The notes beneath the pieces were generated by a model. The model had not been told where the DNA came from and searched no databases. It saw nothing but the letters and a program-made list of their open reading frames with translations. A stretch of 26,147 bases of DNA from JAVBNA01 sp031551875 (lineage in GTDB: Bacteria > Bacillota > Clostridia > Oscillospirales > Acutalibacteraceae). The DNA is taken from positions 1-26,147 of the forward strand of contig JAVBNA010000021.1 in the NCBI GenBank assembly GCA_031551875.1. Reading direction: 5' to 3'. Numbering within the stretch: the first letter of the stretch is position 1; each line of letters starts with the position of its first letter. Positions 15,784 through 24,152 of this stretch are shown one piece after another. Made by a program: the position numbers and the translations under genes.

Positions 15784-15842
15784 TTAGAAAGATGTCGGCG
15801 CACACGCTGCGGCCGTCTTTTGCACGAAAGGATGAAACATCC

Positions 15843-17486
15843 ATGGATGATTTTAACTCTGACTTTACGCCCATGCCGGATTTTGACCCCCCTGCGGAGG
15901 CTGACACCGCGCCTGTAACCACCGTGCCGGTTCCTCCGGTACAGCCCGGCGCCGAAACGCCAGCCGTGCCGCCTCAGGCGCCCCCCTATGCGGGCATCTA
16001 CCCGCCCCCCTTCGCCCCGCAGCAGGCGCCCGCCCCGACGCCCTATCCCTATCCGGGCGGAGCCTACTATTATCCCTACCCGCAGCCGCAACCGCAGGGC
16101 TATCCTGCCCCTGTTCCCGGCCCGGCCTACACGCCCCCGCAGAAGAAAAAGGGCGGCGCGCTCCGCATAATCGGGATTCTGCTCGGCTCGGCGGCGGGCA
16201 TTGTGCTCTTTGCTTTTTCGGTCGTGCTGCTCAACAACATCATCCAGAAGGAAAATCCCCGCAGCACCTACTCCGCGCCGGCAGCGCCCTATTCCAACCC
16301 CAACCCCTTTGACGGCGACGGCTCATCACAGCCCAATTTTCCGGGCGGCGACAAAAACCTGACGCCCCCCTCGGCGGCGTCGGCGCCCGAGGTCGACATC
16401 AAGGAAAACACCGACCCAAACGGTCCTGAGCTTCGGATTTATGGCTTGCCCGCCGATGTAAGCACGACCCTGACCGTCAAGCAAATTGCCCAGAAGCTCG
16501 CGCCCAGCGTGGCCAGCGTACGGGTCTATTATAAGGACGGCGAGCCCTCCCCCAGCAGCCTGATCGGCGAAGGCACCGCGATTGTCATGACCGCCGACGG
16601 GTATCTGCTGACCAACTCGCACGTTGTGCTCGACTACTACGCGCGTCAGCGCATTATCATGATCACCCTCGCCGACGGGCGGGAGCTCGAGGCCAAGGTG
16701 GTGGGCGTTGACCCGCGCACCGATCTGGCCGTACTCAAACTGAATGTCAACAACCTGACTCCCGCCGAATTCGGCGATTCGGGCAAGCTCGAGGTGGGCG
16801 ACCAGCTTGTGGCCATCGGCAACGGCGGCGGCATTCGTTTTGCCGGTTCGGTCACCACCGGCATCGTTTCGGCGCTCGGACGCCAGATTGACTCCGAACT
16901 TGAAGGCGCCATGCAGTACATTCAAACCGATGCCGCCATCAACCCGGGCAACTCGGGCGGCCCGCTGATCAACCCCTACGGGCAGGTCATCGGCGTCAAC
17001 ACGGCGAAATTTACCGGTGACTTTGAGGGTATGGGCTTCGCCATCCCGTCGGCGGACGTCAAGCCGGTCGTCGACAGCCTGATCAAGAGCGGCTTTGTGA
17101 CCGGACGCGCCCGTCTGGGCATCACCTGCCGCGAATCTGATTACGGCTATGAGGTCGTGATTGAGGAGATCTCTTCCGAGAGCGGCTTTGCGGACACCGA
17201 GGCAAAGTCGGGTGACGTCATCATTGAGCTGGACGGTCAGGAGATCTATTCGCTCAGCGACCTGTTCGCCGTCATCTCCACCCATAAGCCGGGCGACATC
17301 GTCAAGGCGAAGCTCGGCCGCGGCGGCGTCATCCGCCGTCAGCCCTTCCCCGGCGCAAGCTCCTCGCCGTCGGACAGTGACGACGGAACCATCACCGTGT
17401 CGGTCAGGCTGCTGGAGGACAAGGGCGAAACCCAGGCGGCTCCCATAGAGGAGATACCCAACGACTACGAGTTTCCCATTGAATAG
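15843..17486 (+). CDS. htrA: HtrA/DegP-type membrane serine protease with PDZ domain
   Basis: The 547-residue protein is a membrane-tethered S1C protease that degrades misfolded exported proteins. Residues 1-104 are an unusual cytoplasmic extension very rich in Pro and Tyr (for example PYPYPGGAYYYPYPQPQPQG). One TM helix spans about 108-131, then a low-complexity linker to about 205. The trypsin-like domain (about 212-415) has the complete triad: H260 in TNSHVV, D294 in RTDLAVL and S371 in GNSGGPL. One PDZ domain follows (about 423-495), and the C terminus is acidic. I choose the ATG at 15843 because AAAGGA lies 10 bases ahead and the promoter leaves no leader for the ATG at 15792. It has its own promoter and a strong terminator. 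Position beside a two-component pair suggests stress control. Confidence 0.93.
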   Translation: MDDFNSDFTPMPDFDPPAEADTAPVTTVPVPPVQPGAETPAVPPQAPPYAGIYPPPFAPQQAPAPTPYPYPGGAYYYPYPQPQPQGYPAPVPGPAYTPPQKKKGGALRIIGILLGSAAGIVLFAFSVVLLNNIIQKENPRSTYSAPAAPYSNPNPFDGDGSSQPNFPGGDKNLTPPSAASAPEVDIKENTDPNGPELRIYGLPADVSTTLTVKQIAQKLAPSVASVRVYYKDGEPSPSSLIGEGTAIVMTADGYLLTNSHVVLDYYARQRIIMITLADGRELEAKVVGVDPRTDLAVLKLNVNNLTPAEFGDSGKLEVGDQLVAIGNGGGIRFAGSVTTGIVSALGRQIDSELEGAMQYIQTDAAINPGNSGGPLINPYGQVIGVNTAKFTGDFEGMGFAIPSADVKPVVDSLIKSGFVTGRARLGITCRESDYGYEVVIEEISSESGFADTEAKSGDVIIELDGQEIYSLSDLFAVISTHKPGDIVKAKLGRGGVIRRQPFPGASSSPSDSDDGTITVSVRLLEDKGETQAAPIEEIPNDYEFPIE

Positions 17487-17492
17487 AACAAA

Positions 17493-17526
17493 AAACCCGC
17501 CCGGCACGATTGTGCCGGGCGGGTTT
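17493..17526 (+). terminator. Terminator of htrA
   Basis: A perfect 15-bp stem (AAACCCGCCCGGCAC and its complement) with loop GATT lies just after the stop codon and ends in TTT, then ACTCTTTT. Confidence 0.92.
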
Positions 17527-17552
17527 ACTCTTTTGAAAGATAAAATAAAATT

Positions 17553-17632
17553 TGGTACACCGCCACAGGAGCGAACCGCGGACACCCTGATTCAGCGGTG
17601 ATCAGGGGTGTTTCCATAGGAATGTACGGTTT
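17553..17632 (-). pseudogene. tRNA-like relic (possible degenerate tRNA or att remnant)
   Basis: On the minus strand the 3' half resembles a tRNA. It has a T-arm-like CGCGG-TTCGCTC-CTGTG, then GCGGTGT, A and CCA, and a CCTGA/TCAGG stem at the anticodon-stem position. However, the anticodon loop is 11 nt instead of 7 and no clean D arm or matching 5' acceptor strand is present. It may be a decayed tRNA or the 3'-end copy left by an integrated element. The same bases also form a 10-bp stem (17582-17591/17601-17611) with one bulge, so a transcript-end hairpin for the minus-strand gene is the alternative. Confidence 0.3.
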
Positions 17633-17678
17633 TATAGGCATACATCTTCTGTTGCGCTTTATTATCCCCCCGACATAT

Positions 17679-19838
17679 TTATAGAACCGTTATGACCCCA
17701 TTCCCATTGCCGGTAACGCGAACAACATTGATTGTATAAACCAAAGAAGTTCCATTTTGTGTTGTAACCGTGAGCTGAATGGTAGTGGCTTTATTAGGAT
17801 TAAGTTTGTAAGTGCCAAGCCCGGCAATCTCTGCATCAGGATCCAGTTGTATCGCAGAAATGGTTAATTGATTGATGTTTGTTGGAACCGAGAGCGTATA
17901 GGTAAGCTGATCCCCGGATAACGTTTTACTCTCTTTCTTGCCTGAAACGGTAACATCAATCAGCTTGGCGCTTGGCTCAATCTTGAATGTGCCTAACATG
18001 ATCTCCGTGTAATTGTAGTTCCCCGTTTCCCCGATCAGAGCGGTCACTTCGTAGTCTCCTTTTACACGCGGCGCATCCGAAGAACCATTGTATAAAACGG
18101 TTACCACGCCGTCATACAGGGAATCGTTCACTGCAACGTCCCGTGCGTGCGGCGCACCGTCATAGAACACGGACTCGAGGTCACAGTCCAAATCGTCTAT
18201 CGTCAGCGTCTTCTTGGCAACACTCAGGTTTCCGATCACCAGTCCGGCCGCGGCAACGTGTGTTTCCGTGTCCGCCACATCCAGCGAAATTTCATATATC
18301 CCCGCATCTACCGGCGGTGTCGTGGATCCGTTATAATACACAGCTAAAATGTTTCCGCTTTCTTCCGGGGCGGTTACGGCAACCAGGTGGGGCTGGCCGT
18401 TAAATCTACCGGAATCGGGTGTAAAGGTATACCCTTCTGACTCAGGAATTTCCTTCGGCATGTAAATAACATTGAACACCTGACCAGTCACATTGACGAC
18501 GGTACTTTCGGCAACAAGCTCGCCCTGTCTGTAGTCGGCGGGCCGATTTGCACTCAGATCAATATCGCCGCGAACGTCTGCTCCCTTGGAAACCGTGATC
18601 GGAAGGGATGTTCCGACCAGATTCCCTTCCGCTACCGCATCCCGATAATATTTTACGGTATAGGTAACATTGGAAGTGAATTGCACCTTTGGAAGGTCAA
18701 AGTTCACAGCGCGAGCTTGATTATCTGCTTGCATATATCTCAAGACGGCCGAGTTGCTGACGGCCATAAAGCCCTGATCGCGCATGCTCTCCTCTACCTG
18801 GACTCTGTAAACCAATGTACGAACGCCGGTCAAATCCGAGGAGCCGGCTAGGGCAGGATCCCAAAAAAGGGTTCCGTTGACCCCGGTGACAGATGCATTG
18901 CCTCCGTCGTTTGAAATAACGCTTACAAAGTTGATTTTTGAACCCATATTAACGGCCACATTCCGTCTTGAGTTTTTCGCGATGGCGGCGCCATAGCCTG
19001 TCGATGGATTGGAAAGCAGATCAACAAGCTGCGACGCACCGGATACATAAACACTGCTCTCCGAATTTGACGCAAGCTGGTTAATGAAATCAAGATTTAC
19101 ACCGCTGCCAAAGCCCGCCGCATATACAAAAACTCCATTATTTTTGAGCTGTCCGACTTTCTGAAAACATTGCTCTGTGGTGCCGCCCGTGGTCGGAACG
19201 CCGTCGGTAATTAATACGATGTGTTTTGGCCCGCTGCCTGTATAGGTATTCAGAACCTGTTCTGCCAGCGTTAAACCGGCAAACAAATTGGTTCCTCCAT
19301 TCGCTTGGGGCAAAGTACTCAGCGCACCCCTTACTATCGTCCGGTCATTCGTAAGATTCAGACTGGTTACGGCGGTCGAACTGAATCTTACAATGCCAAA
19401 ATAAGAATTGATTTCGGGTGAAAAGCTGTTCAGCATATTCACGCATGCGTTTCGCATATGCTGCCAATTGGTTGTAGTGATGCTTGCGGAATCATCCAGT
19501 AAAAACACAACGGCCTCATCGGGCACAACCCGAATCTCGCTGCCTCCCTGCACCTTGAGTTCTACATCAAAGTTCCCCTCACCATTGTCCGCAATGATTT
19601 GCTGGCTCAAACGGATTTCTCCGGCTCCTAACGGCGCGTCAAAATCGTTGTCAATCATCGGTTGTCCGGTTGAGTCATAACGCCAAATGTCTCCATTTTG
19701 CACATTTGTGCTTGGATTCGATTCCGCTGATGCAGGGAGAGAAATACAGAACACAAACATAAGAACCGCTGCCAGTAAGATTCCGGGTTTGCGTTTGGAG
19801 CGAGAAAATAGACTGCACTCTTTTTTAACCAATTTCAC
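17679..19838 (-). CDS. Secreted von Willebrand factor A protein with MBG-like and cadherin-like domains
   Basis: The 719-residue protein has a long signal peptide (about 1-38, ending LPASA). A vWA domain (about 108-290) has a complete metal-ion-dependent adhesion site: D115-x-S117-x-S119, T183 in GGTN and D212 in LITDGVP. After a beta-rich middle come two MBG/YDG-like repeats (about 470-548 and 549-622; YNGSTTPPVDAGIYEISLDV and YNGSSDAPRVKGDYEVTALI). The C terminus (about 623-719) is a cadherin-like beta-sandwich domain. No sortase motif or C-terminal TM is present, so anchoring is unclear. It starts with GTG at 19838, fixed by AGGAGG (19846-19851) 7 bases ahead. The gene is visibly more AT-rich than its neighbours and sits next to a transposase remnant, suggesting transfer. 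Adhesion is the likely role; the ligand is unknown. Confidence 0.87.
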   Translation of the reverse strand: MKLVKKECSLFSRSKRKPGILLAAVLMFVFCISLPASAESNPSTNVQNGDIWRYDSTGQPMIDNDFDAPLGAGEIRLSQQIIADNGEGNFDVELKVQGGSEIRVVPDEAVVFLLDDSASITTTNWQHMRNACVNMLNSFSPEINSYFGIVRFSSTAVTSLNLTNDRTIVRGALSTLPQANGGTNLFAGLTLAEQVLNTYTGSGPKHIVLITDGVPTTGGTTEQCFQKVGQLKNNGVFVYAAGFGSGVNLDFINQLASNSESSVYVSGASQLVDLLSNPSTGYGAAIAKNSRRNVAVNMGSKINFVSVISNDGGNASVTGVNGTLFWDPALAGSSDLTGVRTLVYRVQVEESMRDQGFMAVSNSAVLRYMQADNQARAVNFDLPKVQFTSNVTYTVKYYRDAVAEGNLVGTSLPITVSKGADVRGDIDLSANRPADYRQGELVAESTVVNVTGQVFNVIYMPKEIPESEGYTFTPDSGRFNGQPHLVAVTAPEESGNILAVYYNGSTTPPVDAGIYEISLDVADTETHVAAAGLVIGNLSVAKKTLTIDDLDCDLESVFYDGAPHARDVAVNDSLYDGVVTVLYNGSSDAPRVKGDYEVTALIGETGNYNYTEIMLGTFKIEPSAKLIDVTVSGKKESKTLSGDQLTYTLSVPTNINQLTISAIQLDPDAEIAGLGTYKLNPNKATTIQLTVTTQNGTSLVYTINVVRVTGNGNGVITVL

Positions 19839-19867
19839 TTTTATTCCTCCTATTTTTTTGTAATTTA

Positions 19868-19896
19868 ATCATAAAATACTTTTTGAGCATTGTCAA
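19868..19896 (-). promoter_or_regulatory. Promoter of the vWA-protein gene
   Basis: On the minus strand TTGACA (19891-19896), exactly 17 bp, then TATGAT (19868-19873). Predicted leader is about 25 bases. Confidence 0.85.
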
Positions 19897-19993
19897 GAAG
19901 AATACGGTAAATTCTGGAAATAAAACAGACTCCCCCTCTTTTTGCATTGCAATAGCCAACGATACATTCCTCCGCTAGAAAAGGAGTGCTTTT

Positions 19994-20230
19994 ATGCGAA
20001 AAGGTGTCGAATTCCCGAAGGAGACGGGCATCATATATTTCTTTGAAAAATTCGGGAGCCATGAGCAATGCCGCAAAGATTTATGGGAAAGGCGGCTTAA
20101 AATTGGGTTTCAATGTCCGAATTGTGAGGGACATATAGGGTATGATTTTGAATCAAAATATCTCCGGCAATGCAAAAACTGTGGCCATCAAGTTTCGCTA
20201 ATTTCCGGAACGGCGTTTGACAACACAAAA
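19994..20230 (+). pseudogene. Truncated IS1595-type transposase (zinc-ribbon N terminus only)
   Basis: About 79 residues match the N terminus of IS1595-family transposases: FFEKFGSHEQCRKDLWERR, then a zinc ribbon with C41-x2-C44 and C60-x2-C63, then QVSLISGTAFDNTK. The conserved pattern stops there, and the frame runs into the tRNA-operon terminator hairpin. The DDE catalytic part is missing, so it cannot transpose. A good ribosome site (AAAGGAG) precedes the ATG. It is divergent from the vWA gene. The clean break at the hairpin suggests deletion or insertion at that point. Confidence 0.8.
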
Positions 20231-20233
20231 AAT

Positions 20234-20266
20234 AGCCTTAGTACCCCACTACGAGGTACTAAGGCT
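20234..20266 (-). terminator. Terminator of the tRNA-Met/Glu transcript
   Basis: A perfect 12-bp stem (AGCCTTAGTACC / GGTACTAAGGCT) with a 9-base loop is followed on the minus strand by ATTTTTTG. It is the first strong intrinsic terminator after the tRNA pair, about 280 bases downstream. Confidence 0.8.
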
Positions 20267-20548
20267 TGTTCAATTCAGATTGAACGTCAGATTGAACGCT
20301 CTTGTGTTTTTTGCACCTTGACAACTTCACTCTCTCGGTTGAGGATACCAAGCGAACGCCCCAAAGAGCGTTTGTGAATGCTAGGATAAACGTGCATCAT
20401 GTTGTGCGCTTATCCTAGCATTCACAGAAATTTCTATGGATGAGGGTGCATTGTACTCTTCTTTGTTTAAAGTTCAATGCTCTCAGGAACCAGAACCAAA
20501 TACCCACCTATAAAATAGAGAGAAAAGGGTTCGGATTTTAGATACATA
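20267..20548 (-). ncRNA. Structured 3' tail of the tRNA operon, unknown RNA
   Basis: This 282-base gene-free stretch is expected to be transcribed with the tRNAs. It can fold into several hairpins. A 17-bp perfect stem has arms 20373-20389 and 20410-20426. A 9-of-10 stem has arms 20448-20457 and 20471-20480. AACGCTCTT (20295-20303) pairs with AAGAGCGTT (20364-20372), closing a multibranch region. GTTCAAT (20268-20274) pairs with ATTGAAC (20279-20285). A direct repeat CAGATTGAACG occurs twice in tandem (20277-20298). I recognise no named RNA family, T-box or protein-coding frame here. It may be a functional RNA or relic of a mobile element. Confidence 0.45.
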
Positions 20549-20623
20549 TGGTGACCCGAACGGGACTCGAACCCGTGATGCCGCCGTGAAAGGGCGGAGT
20601 CTTAACCGCTTGACCATCGGGCC
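20549..20623 (-). tRNA. tRNA-Glu (anticodon TTC)
   Basis: The 75-nt gene has acceptor GGCCCGA/TCGGGTC, anticodon stem CCGCC/GGCGG around loop CTTTCAC (anticodon TTC), T loop GGTTCGAGTCC, discriminator A and encoded CCA. It is 28 bp downstream of tRNA-Met on the same strand and no promoter lies between, so both share a transcript. Confidence 0.96.
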
Positions 20624-20651
20624 GCATAAGAGATCCAGGGAAGAAAAAGTT

Positions 20652-20727
20652 GGTAGCGGTAGTTGGACTTGAACCAACGACACTCCGGGTATGAACCGAA
20701 TGCTCTAGCCAGCTGAGCTATACCGCC
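20652..20727 (-). tRNA. tRNA-Met (anticodon CAT), elongator type
   Basis: The 76-nt gene has acceptor GGCGGTA/TACCGCT, D arm AGCTCAGCTGGCTAGAGC, anticodon loop TTCATAC (CAT), T loop GGTTCAAGTCC and encoded CCA. The G-U first pair and the lack of three G-C pairs next to the anticodon loop fit an elongator rather than the initiator. A CAT anticodon could also be tRNA-Ile2 (lysidine), but the body matches elongator Met better. Confidence 0.9.
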
Positions 20728-20756
20728 ACATCTCACCTGAAAACAACTTCCAAAAT

Positions 20757-20785
20757 ATTATAATATATTCTCTCTGCATTGTCAA
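20757..20785 (-). promoter_or_regulatory. Promoter of the tRNA-Met/Glu operon
   Basis: TTGACA (20780-20785) and TATAAT (20757-20762) on the minus strand are 17 bp apart, a perfect consensus. Confidence 0.92.
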
Positions 20786-20880
20786 CTAGTAATTTTTTAC
20801 ACTTTTTCCGTTTCTTGTCCAGTTCCATGAAAAGAGGGCGGTCGTAACGTAATAAAAATGCGGTAATTTATAGCGGCGAA

Positions 20881-20909
20881 TTGACGGACAGGCCTCAATC
20901 CCGTATAAT
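20881..20909 (+). promoter_or_regulatory. Promoter of the lipoprotein gene
   Basis: TTGACG (20881-20886), 17-bp spacer, TATAAT (20904-20909); leader of about 36 bases. Confidence 0.85.
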
Positions 20910-20951
20910 AGTAAGAAGCCCCCGAATATCCGAAGCAAAGGAAGGTTTGCC

Positions 20952-22808
20952 ATGAAACCAGTAAAAAAGGTTTTTTTTGCGGCGGTTCTGTGCGTGCTGC
21001 TCTGCCTGTTGGCGGGCTGCGGCGCCAAGCTGCACACAGTCCTGACGGTGGACAGTCATTTCGCGGGCACGCGGGACATGGTGATGGAGCTGACGCCCGA
21101 CAACCTGTCCCAGATTGAAGGCGGCCAGGCGGCGATTGACCGGGTGATCCGAGCCCATTGCCCTGTGCAGATCACAGCGGCGCCGTCGGTTATGAATGAA
21201 AACGGAAATACCGAATATACCTTTACCATCACCTTTGGAAACCTTGCGGATTACACCGCCAAGGTGGAGGCGCTCCTGAAGCGCGCCCCCTCGGTGCAGT
21301 TTTCCACGCCGGACAACGTACTCGCGTCCGGCTTCCGCGTGTCGGAGGACTTCACCAGCGACGACCTGATGGCGTGGCTGAAAGAGGCGGTCGCGGAGGA
21401 GGAGCTCGCGAGCGGAACCACGCTCCAGTCGCTGTGGTCGATGGACACAACCGCCCTGCGGTATGATGGGCAGTCCTATGCGACCGGGCACAAAATCCAC
21501 GTGGATCAGATCAACGCCCAGCCGGTGAGCAACGTCACCGTGGACACGGTCAAGGAGGAGGCGGGGTTCACCCGCACGCTGCGCATGACCTTCCCCGCCG
21601 CGACGGTGCAGACCCTGGGCGATGAGCTGGTCAGCCACTTTACCTCCCGCGTCCCCGACGCGGCGGCCGCGTCCTGGGAGGACGTCTCGGGCGGGCGAAC
21701 CTTCACGGTCAAGATGACCGGCGCGACGGCGCAGGAGCTTGAAACGCTGTCCCGTGCCCTCTTTTCGTCGGTCAATCAGTCACTGCTCGATGACCGGGAT
21801 GAGGGTGCCTCCACCCCCCTGCTCGACCAGCGGCTCTTTGTGGAAACCATGGATCTATCGGAGTTTTCCTCCGGCCGGTCGGGCGGCGTACAGGTGGAAT
21901 ACCGCTTTGAGGACCGCACCGCAAGCGGTCTCACCGGCGGCTACACCTACGCGGACGGCGACTGGAGGGAGGTCGGAACGACACAGGGGCAAAGCTTTGT
22001 GTACACCGGCGCGGCCGAGGTGCTCAGCCTCCAGGTGATTTCCGCACAGCCCTATTACATCGAGCGCGGCGCAGTCACCCTGCGCAGGAACGATGACGGC
22101 AGCTTTGAGCGGACGCTGACCTTTGAATACGACACGGCTTCACAGACGGGCGGCGCTGCCTATGCTGCGGCCTTTTTTGACGCCCTCTCTGAAGATGAAA
22201 ACGCCCCCGTAAAAACAAATGTGGAGCAGACCGGCGGGAAAGAGCGCTGTGTTGTGACCATGCGGGGCAGTGACTCGGCTCTTTCGGCGCTGATGTCAAA
22301 GGCCTTCGGCACCGACTCCTTCCTGACCTATGCGCGCAGCAAGGGTGCCCTCAACTTCAAGGTGAGCTCCAGCCTGACCGACAGCCTGAACCTGACCGAT
22401 GCGCTGTACGGTGACAACAAAAATGTTCCGATCACCTATACGCTTGACATGGGCGGCGAGACTCTCCGGGAATTTCACTGCCTTTTAAGGGATGCCGACG
22501 GCAACACAACCGGACAGGAGGACTATTTCCCCGATCCGGAAACCGGCCTGGTCACCTTTGTGCTGTCGGGCTCCTCGGTGGAAATCCTCGCGACGGGCGA
22601 GGCGCTCAACCTGCTCGGGATTTTGCTTGTGGGCGGGATCGTGCTGTGCATTCTGCTCATCCTGATTTTGCTCATCATTCTGATCGTGAAGAACGACAAA
22701 ACCGGCCGCGGTCCGGCAGCGGGCGGCGACCTCGCGCTCGTGGAGCGCGAGGAGGTTGGCCGCCTGGCGCGTGAGCGGGCAGAGGAAGAGGCGCTGACCA
22801 GGCTATAA
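20952..22808 (+). CDS. Predicted lipoprotein with C-terminal membrane helix, unknown function
   Basis: The 618-residue protein begins with a lipoprotein signal peptide (KPVKKVFFAAVLCVLLC, then the lipobox LLAGC with C23). It would be exported and lipidated. A long beta-rich extracytoplasmic region follows, with several segments of alternating short strands. A strongly hydrophobic helix (about 553-580) comes next, then a charged cytoplasmic tail of about 38 residues rich in E and R (REEVGRLARERAEEEA). Having both a lipid anchor and a C-terminal transmembrane helix is unusual and would pin both ends to the membrane. The start at 20952 follows AAGGAAGG by 6 bases. I do not recognise the family; an LppM-like or DUF3153-like fold is a guess. 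The DUF1015 gene follows 57 bp later without a visible terminator, so they may be co-transcribed. Confidence 0.82.
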   Translation: MKPVKKVFFAAVLCVLLCLLAGCGAKLHTVLTVDSHFAGTRDMVMELTPDNLSQIEGGQAAIDRVIRAHCPVQITAAPSVMNENGNTEYTFTITFGNLADYTAKVEALLKRAPSVQFSTPDNVLASGFRVSEDFTSDDLMAWLKEAVAEEELASGTTLQSLWSMDTTALRYDGQSYATGHKIHVDQINAQPVSNVTVDTVKEEAGFTRTLRMTFPAATVQTLGDELVSHFTSRVPDAAAASWEDVSGGRTFTVKMTGATAQELETLSRALFSSVNQSLLDDRDEGASTPLLDQRLFVETMDLSEFSSGRSGGVQVEYRFEDRTASGLTGGYTYADGDWREVGTTQGQSFVYTGAAEVLSLQVISAQPYYIERGAVTLRRNDDGSFERTLTFEYDTASQTGGAAYAAAFFDALSEDENAPVKTNVEQTGGKERCVVTMRGSDSALSALMSKAFGTDSFLTYARSKGALNFKVSSSLTDSLNLTDALYGDNKNVPITYTLDMGGETLREFHCLLRDADGNTTGQEDYFPDPETGLVTFVLSGSSVEILATGEALNLLGILLVGGIVLCILLILILLIILIVKNDKTGRGPAAGGDLALVEREEVGRLARERAEEEALTRL

Positions 22809-22865
22809 TGCCGGATTTCCGGTTAACATAAATTCAAATGAATATAGGAAAGTGGGTAATGAAGA

Positions 22866-24149
22866 ATGGCAGAGATTAAGGGCTTTAAGGGACTCCGGTT
22901 CACCGAAAAGGCAGGGCAAATTGATACCCTGTGCTGTCCGCCCTACGACATCATCAGCGAGGCACAGCGTCAGGAATACCTGAAGGAAAACCCCTATAAC
23001 GTGATTCGTCTGGAGCTGCCCCGCGAGGGGGAAAACCCTTATGAGCAGGCGGGCGCGACGCTCCATGAATGGCTTCAGGATGGCATTGTCGCCCCTGATG
23101 ACCGGGACACGCTCTACATCTATGAGGAGCTGTTTGAGGTGCGCGGCGAGCGCAAGAGCGTCAAGGGCTTTGTATGCCGCGTGAAAATTGAAGAGTTTTC
23201 TAAAAACGTGGTGCTCCCCCATGAAGAGACGCTGTCCAAGGCCAAGACCGACCGCTTTAACCTGATGCAGGCCACCTCCTGCAATTTCAGCCAGATTTAT
23301 TCCCTCTACATTGACGAAAAGCGCGACACCGCCGCCCGGCTGGAGACGCTGTCCAAGGGCGCGCCCGACGTGTGCTTCACCGACGAGGGCGGCGTGACCC
23401 ACCGGCTGTGGGCGGTGACTGACCCGAAGGAGATCAGCGCGATCTGCGGCAGCATGGCCGACCGCAAGCTGTACATCGCCGACGGACACCACCGCTATGA
23501 GACCGCCCTCAACTACCGCAATCACTGCCGTGAGCAGGGTCTGTCCAAGGCCGGGGACGGCACCGATTATGTCATGATGATGCTCGTGGACATGAACCAC
23601 GAGGGTTTGATTGTGTTCCCAACCCATCGTCTGGTGCGCGACCTGCCTTCCTTCGATGCGGCGGCGGCCATGAAGGCGTGCGAGCCCTATTTTGAGCTGA
23701 CCGAAAAGGACAACGTCAAAAACGCCGAGGAGGAATTGGAAGCGCTCTACCGCGCGGGCAAGAAGGCTTTCGGCTTCTACACGGGCGGCGGGACATGGAC
23801 ACAGATGGTGCTGCGCGACATGGCGCCGGTGCGCGCTCTCATGAAGGGCAAGAGCGAGGCGCTGCAAGCGCTCGACGTCTCGGTGCTGCACACGCTCGTG
23901 CTGGAAAAGCTGTTCGGCATTGACAAGGAGAACATGGCCAACCAGGTCAACCTGACCTACACCCGCGTGTTTAAAGAGGCGGTGGACGGCGTGGACGAGG
24001 GCAGCTTCCAGTGCGCCTTTATTCTCAATCCCACCCGCGTGTCCGAGATTCTGGATGTCGCGGCAGCGGGTGAGAAAATGCCCCAAAAGTCCACTTACTT
24101 CTATCCCAAGCTGATCACCGGCCTTGTGATGAACCGTTTTGCCGACTGA
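22866..24149 (+). CDS. DUF1015-family protein
   Basis: The 427-residue cytoplasmic protein shows the hallmarks of the DUF1015 family. These are an N-terminal CCPPYDII segment (23-30), PHEETLSKAKTDRFNLMQAT (118-137) and the conserved IADGHHRYETAL motif (204-215). Length is normal. In other bacteria such genes often sit near serine-biosynthesis genes; that context is absent here. The biochemical activity is not established from sequence, and I give no gene symbol. The ribosome site is modest (AGGAAAGTGGG, about 10 bases ahead), and another ATG seven bases upstream is out of frame. It probably continues the transcript of the upstream lipoprotein gene, as no separate promoter stands out. The LacI-family gene that follows has its own promoter. 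Confidence 0.87.
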   Translation: MAEIKGFKGLRFTEKAGQIDTLCCPPYDIISEAQRQEYLKENPYNVIRLELPREGENPYEQAGATLHEWLQDGIVAPDDRDTLYIYEELFEVRGERKSVKGFVCRVKIEEFSKNVVLPHEETLSKAKTDRFNLMQATSCNFSQIYSLYIDEKRDTAARLETLSKGAPDVCFTDEGGVTHRLWAVTDPKEISAICGSMADRKLYIADGHHRYETALNYRNHCREQGLSKAGDGTDYVMMMLVDMNHEGLIVFPTHRLVRDLPSFDAAAAMKACEPYFELTEKDNVKNAEEELEALYRAGKKAFGFYTGGGTWTQMVLRDMAPVRALMKGKSEALQALDVSVLHTLVLEKLFGIDKENMANQVNLTYTRVFKEAVDGVDEGSFQCAFILNPTRVSEILDVAAAGEKMPQKSTYFYPKLITGLVMNRFAD

Positions 24150-24152
24150 CAC

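Noticed and set aside
15821..15829. Third copy of TGCACGAAA near the htrA start as a regulator site
   Set aside because: A 9-base match anywhere in the window is fairly likely by chance, and it overlaps the ribosome site; only the paired 11-mers at 13150-13250 are retained.
20267..20548. T-box or CRISPR interpretation of the structured tail
   Set aside because: No TGGTACCGCG-type T-box antiterminator motif and no regularly spaced repeats were found.
22803..24152. A 449-codon minus-strand open frame
   Set aside because: It mirrors the DUF1015 gene, which has conserved motifs on the plus strand.
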